Assembly: GCF_008042035.1 (NCBI RefSeq)
Contig: NZ_RDBL01000014.1
Span: 100,932-164,931 of the forward strand
Length of the DNA stretch: 64,000 nt
Direction: 5' to 3'
DNA from: Streptomyces sp. col6
Lineage (GTDB): Bacteria > Actinomycetota > Actinomycetes > Streptomycetales > Streptomycetaceae
Under the pieces are notes generated by a model, which had not been told where the DNA came from, did no database searches, and was given only the letters and a program-made list of their open reading frames with translations. Both the position numbers and the translations under genes were made by a program. Shown in pieces: positions 1 to 7,671 of this stretch. The first letter of the stretch is position 1. Each line of letters starts with the position of its first letter.

Positions 1-374
1 AGCCCGACGCCCTGGGCCGCCCGGCCTGCCAGCAGCCAGGCGAACGGCAGGGGCAGCACGGTCAGCGCGCTGCCGGCGACGACTACCGCCAGCGTGGCGA
101 GGATCGTCGCCCGCCGGTGCGGACCTGCTCCGAGCCGCCCCAGGACCGGCGTGGCGACCGCGCCGCTGAGCAGGGCGACGGTCAGCGTCCACTGCGCGCT
201 GCCGAGCGGGACGTGGAACGAGGTCGCCACGCCGGTGATGAGCGGCGCCCCGAGGCTGCCGACCGCCGCCACGACCAGAGCGATGAACATCAGGGCGGGG
301 ATCAGCAGCCGCCCCTCGGGGCGCGCCTCTGGGAACGCCTGCACCGCGACGCCGTCGACCGGCTGCCGGGTCAC
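1..374 (-). CDS. MFS transporter, N-terminal part (runs off the window edge)
   Basis: The reverse strand encodes the first ~125 residues of a major facilitator superfamily permease. A polar N-terminus is followed by a hydrophobic helix around residues 20-45 and a second helix after the typical MFS loop; further helices lie outside the window. The GTG start at 374 overlaps the stop of the upstream MarR gene in a GTGA arrangement, so the two are translationally coupled. Pairing with a MarR regulator suggests a drug or aromatic-compound exporter controlled by that regulator; the substrate cannot be read from the sequence. The gene is incomplete only because the window ends here. Confidence 0.8.
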   Translation of the reverse strand, partial: MTRQPVDGVAVQAFPEARPEGRLLIPALMFIALVVAAVGSLGAPLITGVATSFHVPLGSAQWTLTVALLSGAVATPVLGRLGAGPHRRATILATLAVVVAGSALTVLPLPFAWLLAGRAAQGVG

Positions 375-829
375 CGCTTCGGCCCGTCGTGGTCCTGGCT
401 TTCGAGCTCCGCCAGATGCGTCAGCGCCGGCAGGGCCGCCACCAGCGCCTCGACCTCGTCGGCGGTCAGCTCGCCGATCAACCGCTCGAACGCATGGACG
501 CCCGCCTGGTGCCGCGTCCGGACATAGGAGGCGCCGGCCTCGGTCAGGTACACCAGCGTGACCCGTCTGTCGGACGCGTCACCGCGCCGTTCGACCAGGC
601 CGGACTCCTCCATCACCCGGACCAGGGCGGTCATCGCCGGCTGGGTGACGCCCTCGACCGCGGCCAGATCGGTGATACGACGGGGGCCGGTCCGGTCCAG
701 GGTGGCGAGGGTGGCGGCGGACGTCAGGCTCATGTCCCGGGGCAGGCGCTTCACGGCCCTGGTGGCCAGGCCGTAGAGGGTTGCCCCGATGGCGGCGGAC
801 GCGCCGGCGGCGGTGTCGTGACGACTCAT
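371..829 (-). CDS. MarR family transcriptional regulator
   Basis: A 152-residue winged-helix repressor. The central region (about residues 45-110) carries the MarR fold with the conserved wing, an Asp/Arg-rich turn (DASDRR) followed by a beta-strand (VTLVYLTEAG). The flanking helices would form the dimer interface. It starts with ATG at 829, downstream of an unusually AT-rich stretch that probably holds its promoter and operator. The gene overlaps the MFS exporter gene by 4 bp, so it probably controls its own transcription and that of the transporter in response to a small ligand. Family assignment is firm; the ligand is unknown. Confidence 0.9.
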   Translation of the reverse strand: MSRHDTAAGASAAIGATLYGLATRAVKRLPRDMSLTSAATLATLDRTGPRRITDLAAVEGVTQPAMTALVRVMEESGLVERRGDASDRRVTLVYLTEAGASYVRTRHQAGVHAFERLIGELTADEVEALVAALPALTHLAELESQDHDGPKR

Positions 830-880
830 GCCAGAAGTATAGCGTGTTTATATTCATAGCTTATGTAAATGCCCCGGCTG
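830..880. promoter_or_regulatory. AT-rich promoter/operator region of the marR-MFS operon
   Basis: About 50 bp of strikingly AT-rich sequence directly upstream of the MarR start, in a region that is otherwise over 70% G+C. On the reverse strand a TATACT hexamer lies about 10 bp before the start codon, and imperfect inverted copies of a TATAGC/GCTTAT element surround it. This is the expected place for an autoregulatory MarR operator. The assignment is by position and composition only. Confidence 0.45.
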
Positions 881-895
881 CCGCGAACACCTCGG

Positions 896-1252
896 TCAGT
901 CCTCGGCGTTAGGCAGCCGCCAGCCGAAGGGCATCAGATCCTGCTCCCAGGAGGGAGATCCGGCCAACGCGCCAGCGGCCTCGGGTACGCGCAGAAGGCA
1001 GCGGTGGCGCAGCAGTTCGCGGCGTTCACCTGAGGTGAGGAGCCTCTCCGCGTGGCCGAGATTGGCCGGGTGGTCGGCATGCAGGGTCGTACTGCCGTCG
1101 ATCGGGCTGTTACCCGTCACATTGAGGCGGTCACCGGCCGGGGTCCGGTGGTCGAGGCGGAAGCCCGTACGCCACTGGGAGTTGCTGCCCCAGCCCTGGG
1201 ACAGGTCCACCGTCGGCCGGTGGCGGCGCCGGAAGGCCCAGTAGAGCGGTGA
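896..1252 (-). pseudogene. C-terminal remnant of an unrecognised conserved protein
   Basis: The reverse strand carries a coherent stretch of about 118 codons with a normal streptomycete codon pattern. The composition is protein-like, with aromatic, charged and small residues mixed (for example SPLYWAF near its beginning and DLMPFGWRLP near its end). The frame stays open upstream to 1345, but those codons are the antisense of the xylanase-derived sequence and look like read-through, so the original N-terminus appears to be missing. I do not recognise the family. The break coincides with the left edge of the xylanase remnant, so one rearrangement probably truncated this gene. Confidence 0.45.
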
Positions 1253-1569
1253 GCGGTCGGCGACGCCGCGCCGGGCGTGCCCGACGCCTGCGCGGATGCG
1301 GCGTCCTGGGCGCGTCGGCCGCACTGGTCGCACCGTCCGACGCACACGCCGCCGAGAACACGCTCCGGGTCGCGGCGGCGCAGAGCGGCCGCTGCTTCGG
1401 CACCGCCATCGCCTCGGGCAAGCTCGCCAGCCTCAACTCGGACGGCTCCATCACCGGTGTGCAGTCGGGGCTCTGCCTCGACGCCGTCGGCACCGGCACC
1501 GCCAACGGCACCCAGAACCAGCTCCACTCCTGCTCCAACGGCAGCAACCAGCGCTGGACCCGAACCTGA
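1249..1569 (+). pseudogene. internally deleted xylanase derivative: signal peptide plus one CBM13 lobe
   Basis: The 106-codon frame is a shortened copy of the GH10 xylanase at 5404-6849. Residues ~19-65 match that enzyme's signal peptide and first mature residues (VLGASAALVAP, then AHA-AE and AAAQSGR-FGTAIASGKL). The sequence then jumps to the last ~45 residues of the xylanase, the third lobe of its ricin-type CBM13 domain (LNSDGSI, GVQSGLCLDAVG, NGSNQRWT). The whole GH10 catalytic domain and two lectin lobes, roughly 375 residues, are absent. The frame is open with a basic n-region, hydrophobic core and AHA cleavage site, so a ~72-residue secreted mini-lectin is conceivable. The GTG start at 1249 has no good ribosome site, so I treat it as a remnant. 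Confidence 0.7.
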
Positions 1570-1584
1570 GGGATCGGGCGGACA

Positions 1585-1630
1585 CCGGAGAGGCCGCAAC
1601 CGATGACGGACTCGGTTGCGGCCTCTCCGG
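1585..1630. terminator. long perfect stem-loop between the xylanase remnant and catalase
   Basis: Two perfectly complementary 19-base arms (1585-1603 and 1612-1630) flank an 8-base loop. It sits between convergent genes and can serve both the remnant on the plus strand and the catalase gene on the minus strand. There is no U-tract, as usual for Streptomyces terminators. Confidence 0.8.
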
Positions 1631-1659
1631 CTGCCTGCGTCGCGGATCTGCCCCGGACT

Positions 1660-3120
1660 CTACGAGTCCCGCTTGGCGCGGACGCCCTCGGCGATACGGG
1701 CACCCACCGCCGGATCGATGTTGGTCCAGTACGTGAACGCGCGCTCCAGGACCGGTTCGCTCACCCCGTCGAGGAGGTGGCCGACGACGTTGTCGACGAG
1801 GCGGTCGCGCGCCGCGTCGTCCAGGATCTCGCGCACCAGGGTGCCGGGCTGTCCCCAGTCGTCGTCCTCCGGATGCGAGACATAGGCGGACCGGGTGATC
1901 TCGCCGTCGACACCCCAGCTGGGCGGGGTGCCGTACCGCTCCGTGTCGGCGGCGGGCCCGCCCTTGGAGTTCGGCGCGTAGACCGGGTCCGACGTCTTCC
2001 GGTAGGCCATCGCGCCGTCCTTGGAGTACGTGTGGACGTCGACGACCGGCGCGTTCACCGGCAGTTGCTGGTAGTTGGTGCCGATGCGGGCGCGGTGGGC
2101 GTCCGCGTACGAGAAGAGCCGGCCCAGCAGCATCCGGTCCGGGCTCGGGCCGATGCCGGGCACGAAGTTGTTCGGCTGGAAGGCGGCCTGCTCGATCTGG
2201 GCGTGGTTGTCGGTCGGGTTGCGGTCCAGCGTCATGCGGCCCACCGGGATGAGCGGGTAGTCGCCGTGCGGCCAGACCTTGGTGAGGTCGAACGGGTTGA
2301 AGCGGTACGTCGCCGCGTCCTCGAACGGCATGACCTGCACATGCAGCGTCCACGAGGGGAAGTCCCCGTCCCGGATGTGCTCGAACAGGTCCCGCATATG
2401 GAAGTCCGAGTCGGCGCCGGCCATTCGGTCGGCCTCCTCCTGGGGGAAGAACTCGATGCCCTGGTCGGTCTTGAAGTGATACTTCACCCAGAACCGCTCG
2501 CCGGACGCGTTGATCCACATGTACGTGTGGGAGGTGTACCCGTTCATATGACGCCAGGTACGCGGGATACCCCGGTCGCCCATCAGCCATGTCACCTGGT
2601 GCGCGGACTCGGGGGAGAGGGTCCAGAAGTCCCACTGCATGTCGTGGTCGCGCAGATTGTTGTCTGCGCGGCGCTTCTGGGACCGGATGAAGTGCTGGAA
2701 CTTCATCGGGTCCTTCACGAAGAAGACCGGCGTGTTGTTGCCGACCATGTCGTAGTTGCCCTCGGACGTGTAGAACTTCACCGCGAAGCCCCGGGGGTCC
2801 CGCCAGGTGTCCGGGCTGCCCCGTTCCCCGGCCACGGTGGAGAACCGGGCGACCAGGTCGGTGCGGACCCCCGGCTGGAACAGCGCCGCCTTGGTGTAGC
2901 GGCTGACGTCATGGGTGACCTCGAAGTGCCCGAACGCGCCACTGCCCTTGGCGTGCGGCTGGCGCTCCGGGATCCGCTCGCGGTTGAACTGCGCCATCTG
3001 CTCGATCAGGTAGGCGTCCTGAAGCAGGACGGGTCCGCCCGGGCCCGCGGTGAGCGAGTGTTCGTCGCTCTCCACCGGGGCCCCGGAATCGGTGGTCGTC
3101 GCCGGTCGGCTCTCGGTCAT
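1660..3120 (-). CDS. katA: monofunctional haem catalase
   Basis: A 486-residue cytoplasmic clade-type catalase that dismutates hydrogen peroxide. Visible landmarks are the distal His56 in HAKGSGAFG, Asn129 in GNNTPVFFVKDP, the conserved RxFxxD region around 141-170 and the proximal haem ligand Tyr338 in RLFSYADAHR. The open frame extends 27 codons further up, but ATG at 3120 is preferred: it has a GAAAGG ribosome site and starts just before the variable N-terminal arm. Length is normal for small-subunit catalases. No fur/catR-type regulator is adjacent, unlike many streptomycete catalase loci. A LacI-like palindrome lies about 100 bp upstream. The 3' end faces the strong hairpin at 1585-1630. 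Confidence 0.97.
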   Translation of the reverse strand: MTESRPATTTDSGAPVESDEHSLTAGPGGPVLLQDAYLIEQMAQFNRERIPERQPHAKGSGAFGHFEVTHDVSRYTKAALFQPGVRTDLVARFSTVAGERGSPDTWRDPRGFAVKFYTSEGNYDMVGNNTPVFFVKDPMKFQHFIRSQKRRADNNLRDHDMQWDFWTLSPESAHQVTWLMGDRGIPRTWRHMNGYTSHTYMWINASGERFWVKYHFKTDQGIEFFPQEEADRMAGADSDFHMRDLFEHIRDGDFPSWTLHVQVMPFEDAATYRFNPFDLTKVWPHGDYPLIPVGRMTLDRNPTDNHAQIEQAAFQPNNFVPGIGPSPDRMLLGRLFSYADAHRARIGTNYQQLPVNAPVVDVHTYSKDGAMAYRKTSDPVYAPNSKGGPAADTERYGTPPSWGVDGEITRSAYVSHPEDDDWGQPGTLVREILDDAARDRLVDNVVGHLLDGVSEPVLERAFTYWTNIDPAVGARIAEGVRAKRDS

Positions 3121-3220
3121 CGCGGCCTGCCTTTCGTACTCGCGTCGTCGCGCCTGCCTACCCTCAGCCTTCTCGACAGCAGCCGCCACTTGAAACATCA
3201 CGCTCGGTCACCTCCGCCCT

Positions 3221-3237
3221 TGTGGAGCGCTTCCACA
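3221..3237. promoter_or_regulatory. LacI-family-like palindrome upstream of catalase
   Basis: TGTGGAGCGCTTCCACA has 6-bp arms (TGTGGA/TCCACA) around a GCGCT centre. It resembles operators of streptomycete LacI-family sugar regulators such as CebR (TGGGAGCGCTCCCA). It lies about 100 bp upstream of the catalase start codon. Binding by any particular regulator is inference. Confidence 0.4.
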
Positions 3238-3552
3238 GGGGCGGAGAGTGACGGGGCGCCCGGGGCAACCAGGTGAACGACTCCGTGTCCCGCAGACCCT
3301 TCACCGGGCAGGGCTGCCGAGTCCGCCGGACAGCGTCGGCGCCGGCCGCGGAGCCGACGAGGGCCGCACACAGCCCCCGGACTCGCCGCGCCGCCGGCGT
3401 CCCCGCTCGGCACGCACGCCGTGGTGGCCTGGGTGGTCGCGGCGGCCGGCCACAGGGCGTACAGCTTCGTGTGCAGTGTGTTTCCGGCCCCGGGGGTTCC
3501 GCCCCGCCCGCTCCGGGCCGTCACGGAGCGCGGACAGGCGCGGAACGAAAGG

Positions 3553-3577
3553 CCCCGCCCCCCTGGGGGAGGCGGGG
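3553..3577 (-). terminator. terminator of the GH62 gene
   Basis: CCCCGCC at 3553-3559 and GGCGGGG at 3571-3577 form a stem, and the intervening bases (CCCC/GGGG) can pair further. It lies about 50 bp past the stop codon of the arabinofuranosidase gene. Confidence 0.6.
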
Positions 3578-3627
3578 CTGAGGTGCGGCCGGCGGCGTAC
3601 GGGATGCCGGCGGCACCTGTCGCGTCG

Positions 3628-5100
3628 TCAGCGCCGCAGTGTCAGCAGGCCCGGACGGTAGGGCAGCAGACCGTAGTCACCTCCGGAGCTGGGGCTGCGG
3701 CCCTGGTAGAGCAACTGCAGGTTGCAGGGGTCGACGGTCATGGTCTGGTCGGGGCCGGTGCGGATGAGTTCGCCGTGGCTGATGTCGTTGGTCCAGGTGG
3801 CGCCGCTGTTGGCCTTGCCGGCGAAGGGGTTGCTCTCGGCCGCGGCCTGCGGCGTCCACGACCCGTTCAGGCTGGTGGAGGTGAAGGAGCGGAAGTAGCG
3901 GCCCTGGGAACCGATCGCCTCGACGATCATGAGGTAACGATTCTGGCCCTGCAGCTTGTAGATCTGCGGGGCTTCGAACAGGTTGTTCGTCGTGTCGCTC
4001 ATGACCACGGTCGAAGACGACCCGAAGCTGCCCGGGAAGTTTCCGATCGGCATGCTCGCCCGGTAGATCTTGCCGTTGTCACCGGCGAAGAACAGGTACA
4101 TGTTCGTCCCGTCACCGATGAGCGTCTGGTCGATGGGGCCCGTTCCGGAGCCGCTGATGCTTCCGGAGAAGAGCGTCTGCGGGGCCGACCAGCCGTTGGC
4201 GTTGGCCGGGTCGTTCGACGTGCGGTACGAGAAGGCGGTCGCGCCCCACTGGTAGGTGAGCACCCAGATGTTCTTCGGCGCGAAGTAGAACAGCGTGGGC
4301 GCAACGGTCGCGGAGGACATTGCGTTCTGCCCGGCCGACGCCATGGCCGGCCAGTCGGTGAACAGGCTGAAGTTCATGGACCCCCAGCTCGACCCCAGGT
4401 CGTGCGTCGTGGCGTAGACGAGCTGCTTCCCGTTGTACGGGACGACGGTGAAGTCCTTCAGCGAGGCCCAGCCCGACCTGGGCTGCGCCAGCGCGCCCGT
4501 GGAGCTCCAGCTGTACGTGGACGGGAGTTCGCACGTACCGGTGCCGGGGTTCTCGTCGCCGACCTTCACCAGTTTCCACTGCTGGTTGGTGCCGCCCCAG
4601 TCGTCGTACTGGACGATGTTCGCGTTGTCGGCGGTGGAGCCGCCCTGTACTTCGAGGGCCTTGCCGCTGTGGCGCGAGATGAGCCGCACGTAGCCGTCAC
4701 TGCTGTCGGCCAGCCGCCACTGCTGGTTGGTGGCGTTCAGATCGGTCCACTGGACGATCGACCCGCCGTTCGCGGTCGACCAGTTGTAGACGTCCAGCAC
4801 CTTTGCCGAGTGGCGGGACTTGACGCGGTAGTAGCCGTCGCCGGAATCGACGAACTGCCACTGCTGCTGGGCCTGATCGTTCCGGGTCCACTGGGTGAGG
4901 CGGGCGCCGTCGGAAGTCGCCAGGTTGTAGAGGTCCAGGGCCTTGCCGCTCCCGCGGTTGACCAGGACGTACGAGGCGTTGGAATCGACGGTCGCCGCGG
5001 CGGCGGGCTGGGCGCCGAGGACGGTGGCGATGAGCAACAGGGGTGCGAGGGCGGCGAGCAGACGCCCTGGGCGAAGGCGGAACGGTGGTCGAAGCCGCAT
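3628..5100 (-). CDS. abfB: secreted GH62 alpha-L-arabinofuranosidase with N-terminal ricin-type lectin domain
   Basis: A 490-residue secreted enzyme that removes arabinose side chains from arabinoxylan. A signal peptide covers about residues 1-36 (hydrophobic core LLAALAPLLLIATVLGA). Residues ~40-180 form a CBM13/ricin-B-like trefoil with three QxW repeats (QQQWQF, NQQWRL, NQQWKL). The GH62 five-bladed propeller fills ~190-490, with likely catalytic Asp216 (LKDFTVV), Asp324 (GPIDQT) and Glu376 (LFEAPQ). ATG at 5100 is chosen for its GGAGG site; an in-frame extension to 5181 lacks one. The gene is divergent from the xylanase across a 303-bp region with shared palindromes, so the two are probably co-induced by xylan products. 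Confidence 0.95.
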   Translation of the reverse strand: MRLRPPFRLRPGRLLAALAPLLLIATVLGAQPAAAATVDSNASYVLVNRGSGKALDLYNLATSDGARLTQWTRNDQAQQQWQFVDSGDGYYRVKSRHSAKVLDVYNWSTANGGSIVQWTDLNATNQQWRLADSSDGYVRLISRHSGKALEVQGGSTADNANIVQYDDWGGTNQQWKLVKVGDENPGTGTCELPSTYSWSSTGALAQPRSGWASLKDFTVVPYNGKQLVYATTHDLGSSWGSMNFSLFTDWPAMASAGQNAMSSATVAPTLFYFAPKNIWVLTYQWGATAFSYRTSNDPANANGWSAPQTLFSGSISGSGTGPIDQTLIGDGTNMYLFFAGDNGKIYRASMPIGNFPGSFGSSSTVVMSDTTNNLFEAPQIYKLQGQNRYLMIVEAIGSQGRYFRSFTSTSLNGSWTPQAAAESNPFAGKANSGATWTNDISHGELIRTGPDQTMTVDPCNLQLLYQGRSPSSGGDYGLLPYRPGLLTLRR

Positions 5101-5143
5101 CGGGGAGACCTCCAGAGTGCGGGGTGCGGGGGCAGAGGCACCG

Positions 5144-5157
5144 TCGAAATGTTTCGA
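5144..5157. promoter_or_regulatory. xylan-regulon-type palindrome, GH62-proximal
   Basis: TCGAAATGTTTCGA: 6-bp perfect arms around TG, about 45 bp upstream of the GH62 start codon. Confidence 0.55.
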
Positions 5158-5254
5158 GTGAAAGCCGGTGCGTGGGGCCACAAGTTAGAAATGTTAACGC
5201 TCACAGTCAAGGTTCTCGACAGATTGTTTCCGGGAGAAGCGTGTACCGGCGACA

Positions 5255-5268
5255 TCGAAATATTTCGA
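5255..5268. promoter_or_regulatory. xylan-regulon-type palindrome, GH10-proximal
   Basis: TCGAAATATTTCGA is a perfect 14-bp palindrome about 135 bp upstream of the xylanase start codon. A degenerate relative follows at about 5278-5291. Confidence 0.55.
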
Positions 5269-5403
5269 TCGAAGAACGGAAACATTCTCGGTGGGAAGTG
5301 TTGACGAGTCACGGTCAAAGCCTCAATCATCCGTGTCTGTGCGGGCCACGGGGTCCGCCGAGCTTCTGCCCTTCCGAGATTCCCCTACCGAGGAGGCACA
5401 GCC

Positions 5404-6849
5404 ATGGGCTCCTACGCCCTTCCGAGATCCGCTCTCAGCCGACCGCTCCGCGCCTTGCTGCCGGCGCTGCTCGTCGGCGTCCTGGGCGCTTCCGCCGCGC
5501 TGGTCGCACCGCCGAGCGCACACGCCGCGGAGAGCACGCTCGGGGCCGCGGCGGCACAGAGCGGCCGCTACTTCGGTACCGCCATCGCCTCGGGGAAGCT
5601 CGGGGACTCGGCGTACACGTCGATCGCGAGCCGCGAGTTCAACATGGTGACGGCCGAGAACGAGATGAAGATCGACGCGACCGAGCCGCAGCGGGGCCAG
5701 TTCAACTTCAGCAGCGCCGACCGCGTATACAACTGGGCGGTACAGAACGGCAAGCAGGTGCGCGGCCACACCCTGGCCTGGTACTCGCAGCAGCCCGGCT
5801 GGATGCAGAGCCTGAGCGGCAGTTCGCTGCGTCAGGCGATGATCGACCACATCAACGGCGTGATGGCCCATTACAAGGGCAAGATCGCTCAGTGGGACGT
5901 GGTGAACGAGGCGTTCGCGGACGGCAATTCGGGCGGCCGTCGCGACTCCAACCTGCAGCGCACCGGCAACGACTGGATCGAGGTCGCCTTCCGCACCGCG
6001 CGCGCCGCCGATCCTTCCGCCAAGCTCTGCTACAACGACTACAACATCGAGAACTGGAACTGGGCCAAGACCCAGGGCGTGTACAACATGGTCAAGGACT
6101 TCAAGTCGCGCGGCGTGCCTATCGACTGCGTCGGCTTCCAGTCCCACTTCAACAGCGGCAGCCCGTACGACAGCAACTTCCGAACCACGCTGCAGAACTT
6201 CGCCGCCCTCGGCGTGGACGTGGCCATCACGGAGCTCGACATCCAGGGTGCCTCGGCCTCGACCTACGCCGCCGTGACCAACGACTGTCTGGCCGTCTCG
6301 CGCTGCCTCGGCATCACCGTCTGGGGCGTACGCGACAGCGACTCCTGGCGATCGGGTGACACTCCGCTGCTGTTCAACAACGACGGCAGCAAGAAGGCGG
6401 CGTACACCTCCGTCCTGAACGCCCTCAACGGCGGCTCGACCACGCCGCCCGACCCCGGCGGCAACGGCGGCGGGCAGCTCAAGGGCGTCGGCTCGGGCCG
6501 TTGCGTGGACGTGCCCAACTCCAGCACATCGGACGGCACCGCAGTCCAGCTGTACGACTGCCACAGCGCCACCAACCAGCAGTGGCAGCAGACCTCCGCC
6601 GGGGAGCTGCGGGTCTACGGCAACAAGTGCCTGGATGCCGCCGGCACCGGCAACGGTGCCAAGGTCCAGATCTACAGCTGCTGGGGCGCCGACAACCAGA
6701 AGTGGCGGCTGAACTCCGACGGGTCCATCGTCGGCGTGCAGTCGGGCCTCTGCCTCGACGCGGTGGGAGCCGGCACCGCCAACGGCACCCAGCTCCAGCT
6801 CTACACCTGCTCCAACGGCAGCAACCAGCGCTGGACCCTGTCGTCCTGA
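5404..6849 (+). CDS. xlnA: secreted GH10 endo-1,4-beta-xylanase with CBM13
   Basis: A 481-residue extracellular xylanase. The signal peptide ends at AHA-AE (about residue 41). The GH10 barrel spans ~42-340, with acid/base Glu169 in WDVVNEAF and nucleophile Glu277 in ITELDIQ. A Thr/Pro/Gly linker (~345-360) leads to a three-lobed ricin-type CBM13 (~360-481) ending in SNQRW. Length and sequence closely follow the S. lividans XlnA/S. olivaceoviridis FXYN type. The start is fixed by a GAGGAGG site 9 bp upstream. It is divergent from the GH62 gene and followed by a strong hairpin. A shortened relative of this gene lies at 1249-1569. Confidence 0.98.
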   Translation: MGSYALPRSALSRPLRALLPALLVGVLGASAALVAPPSAHAAESTLGAAAAQSGRYFGTAIASGKLGDSAYTSIASREFNMVTAENEMKIDATEPQRGQFNFSSADRVYNWAVQNGKQVRGHTLAWYSQQPGWMQSLSGSSLRQAMIDHINGVMAHYKGKIAQWDVVNEAFADGNSGGRRDSNLQRTGNDWIEVAFRTARAADPSAKLCYNDYNIENWNWAKTQGVYNMVKDFKSRGVPIDCVGFQSHFNSGSPYDSNFRTTLQNFAALGVDVAITELDIQGASASTYAAVTNDCLAVSRCLGITVWGVRDSDSWRSGDTPLLFNNDGSKKAAYTSVLNALNGGSTTPPDPGGNGGGQLKGVGSGRCVDVPNSSTSDGTAVQLYDCHSATNQQWQQTSAGELRVYGNKCLDAAGTGNGAKVQIYSCWGADNQKWRLNSDGSIVGVQSGLCLDAVGAGTANGTQLQLYTCSNGSNQRWTLSS

Positions 6850-6894
6850 CACGGTCCCGCACCGGCCTCCCCCTACGAGGAATCCGCTGAGAGC

Positions 6895-6929
6895 CCGGGG
6901 GCCACCGCCGTCACGGCGGTGGCCCCCGG
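6895..6929 (+). terminator. terminator of the xylanase gene
   Basis: CCGGGGGCCACCGCC pairs with GGCGGTGGCCCCCGG around a GTCAC loop, about 45 bp after the xylanase stop codon. Confidence 0.8.
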
Positions 6930-6995
6930 TGGCGCGGACCTCCGTCCCCGCTTCCGGAGCGATCCCCGCCCGGCACCTTGAAGGGAACCGCTTCA

Positions 6996-7526
6996 GTGCA
7001 GACCTACGACAACCCGGTGATCATCGGTGTTCGTGAAAGCGTTCGGCGAGTCACCGGCGGACGATGTCCTCGCCGCAGAGGCAGAAGGGCTCGCCGTGCT
7101 GCGCGAGGTGGGCGGCATCACTACGCCCGAGGTCCTATGTGCGGACCGCGACGCGCTCGCCTGTCCGTGCTGCGGCCCCGACGTGACACCGAAGTCTGGG
7201 AGCAACTCGCGCAGGCGCTCGCCCGTCAGCACACCGCCACGCGGCACCCCGGCCCCGACGGGCGCCCCGCGCTGATCGATCCCGCGGTGTCGTACACGTG
7301 GGCGGAAGTCGATCTGGCCCATCTCTGGACGACAGCGCCTCCGCCCGAGGCACATGTGTTCTTCGAGGTGTACGCGGAACTGGCCGGGCTCGACCGCGAT
7401 TGGCGTGCCCGGATGCCGATCCTGCAACTGCGGCAACACCTCGCGGTCATCGCGCAGTTCTCCCCGGACTGGGGTACCGCGGACCTCGTACGAGCCGCGC
7501 TCGCGCCGTTCCGGCGGCTGTCCTGA
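6996..7526 (+). pseudogene. fructosamine-kinase-family pseudogene with foreign start
   Basis: Two frames together carry parts of a fructosamine-3-kinase-type protein, which phosphorylates ketoamines to reverse glycation. From 7027 one frame reads VFVKAFGESPADDVLAAEAE and on to TTPEVLC, a typical N-lobe. After about 7140-7190 the homology continues in another frame (EVWEQLAQALARQHT, then IDPAVSYTWAEVDLAHLW and on to the normal C-terminus at 7526). About 80 residues between RQHT and the IDPA motif are missing, including the catalytic HGDLW loop, and the first ~40 residues are also lost. The plus-strand frame begins with a GTG at 6996 reading VQTYDNPVI, which resembles the start of GH43 enzymes rather than of a kinase. 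The gene cannot make an active kinase. Confidence 0.75.
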
Positions 7527-7671
7527 GCCGGCCGGGGCGGAGCGGAGTGACGCCCGCGTCGCCTGAACGCCGGTCGCGAGGAGAAGGGGCGGTGCGCCGG
7601 CGGCTGGACGACTCGCCCCGTTGCGGGTGTCTCTCGTCGCCGGTGCGACTGCGCGAAGCCCGGCCGCCTGC

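Larger units (their letters stand above)
3121..3627. other. intergenic region upstream of catalase, no convincing gene
   Basis: About 500 bp between the catalase start and the end of the arabinofuranosidase gene. It holds a 17-bp palindrome at 3221-3237 and a terminator hairpin at 3553-3577. Open frames exist in several phases, but their products are Arg/Ala/Pro-rich without recognisable domains, and I do not call them. Confidence 0.6.
5101..5403. promoter_or_regulatory. divergent control region of the GH62 and GH10 genes
   Basis: This 303-bp region between two divergent xylan-degrading genes is clearly richer in A+T than its surroundings. It contains two good TCGAAA-TTTCGA palindromes (5144-5157, 5255-5268) and at least two degenerate relatives (AGAAATGTTAACG near 5187 and GGAAACATTCTCGG near 5278). 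The copies are spread so that each gene could have its own proximal site. CGAAA/TTTCG palindromes have been described upstream of actinomycete xylanase genes, which fits a shared xylan regulon. The regulator is not encoded nearby. Confidence 0.6.

Noticed and set aside
1603..3276. A long plus-strand frame opposite catalase
   Set aside because: Catalase is unambiguous on the minus strand; the plus-strand product is Val/Arg/Gly-rich antisense.
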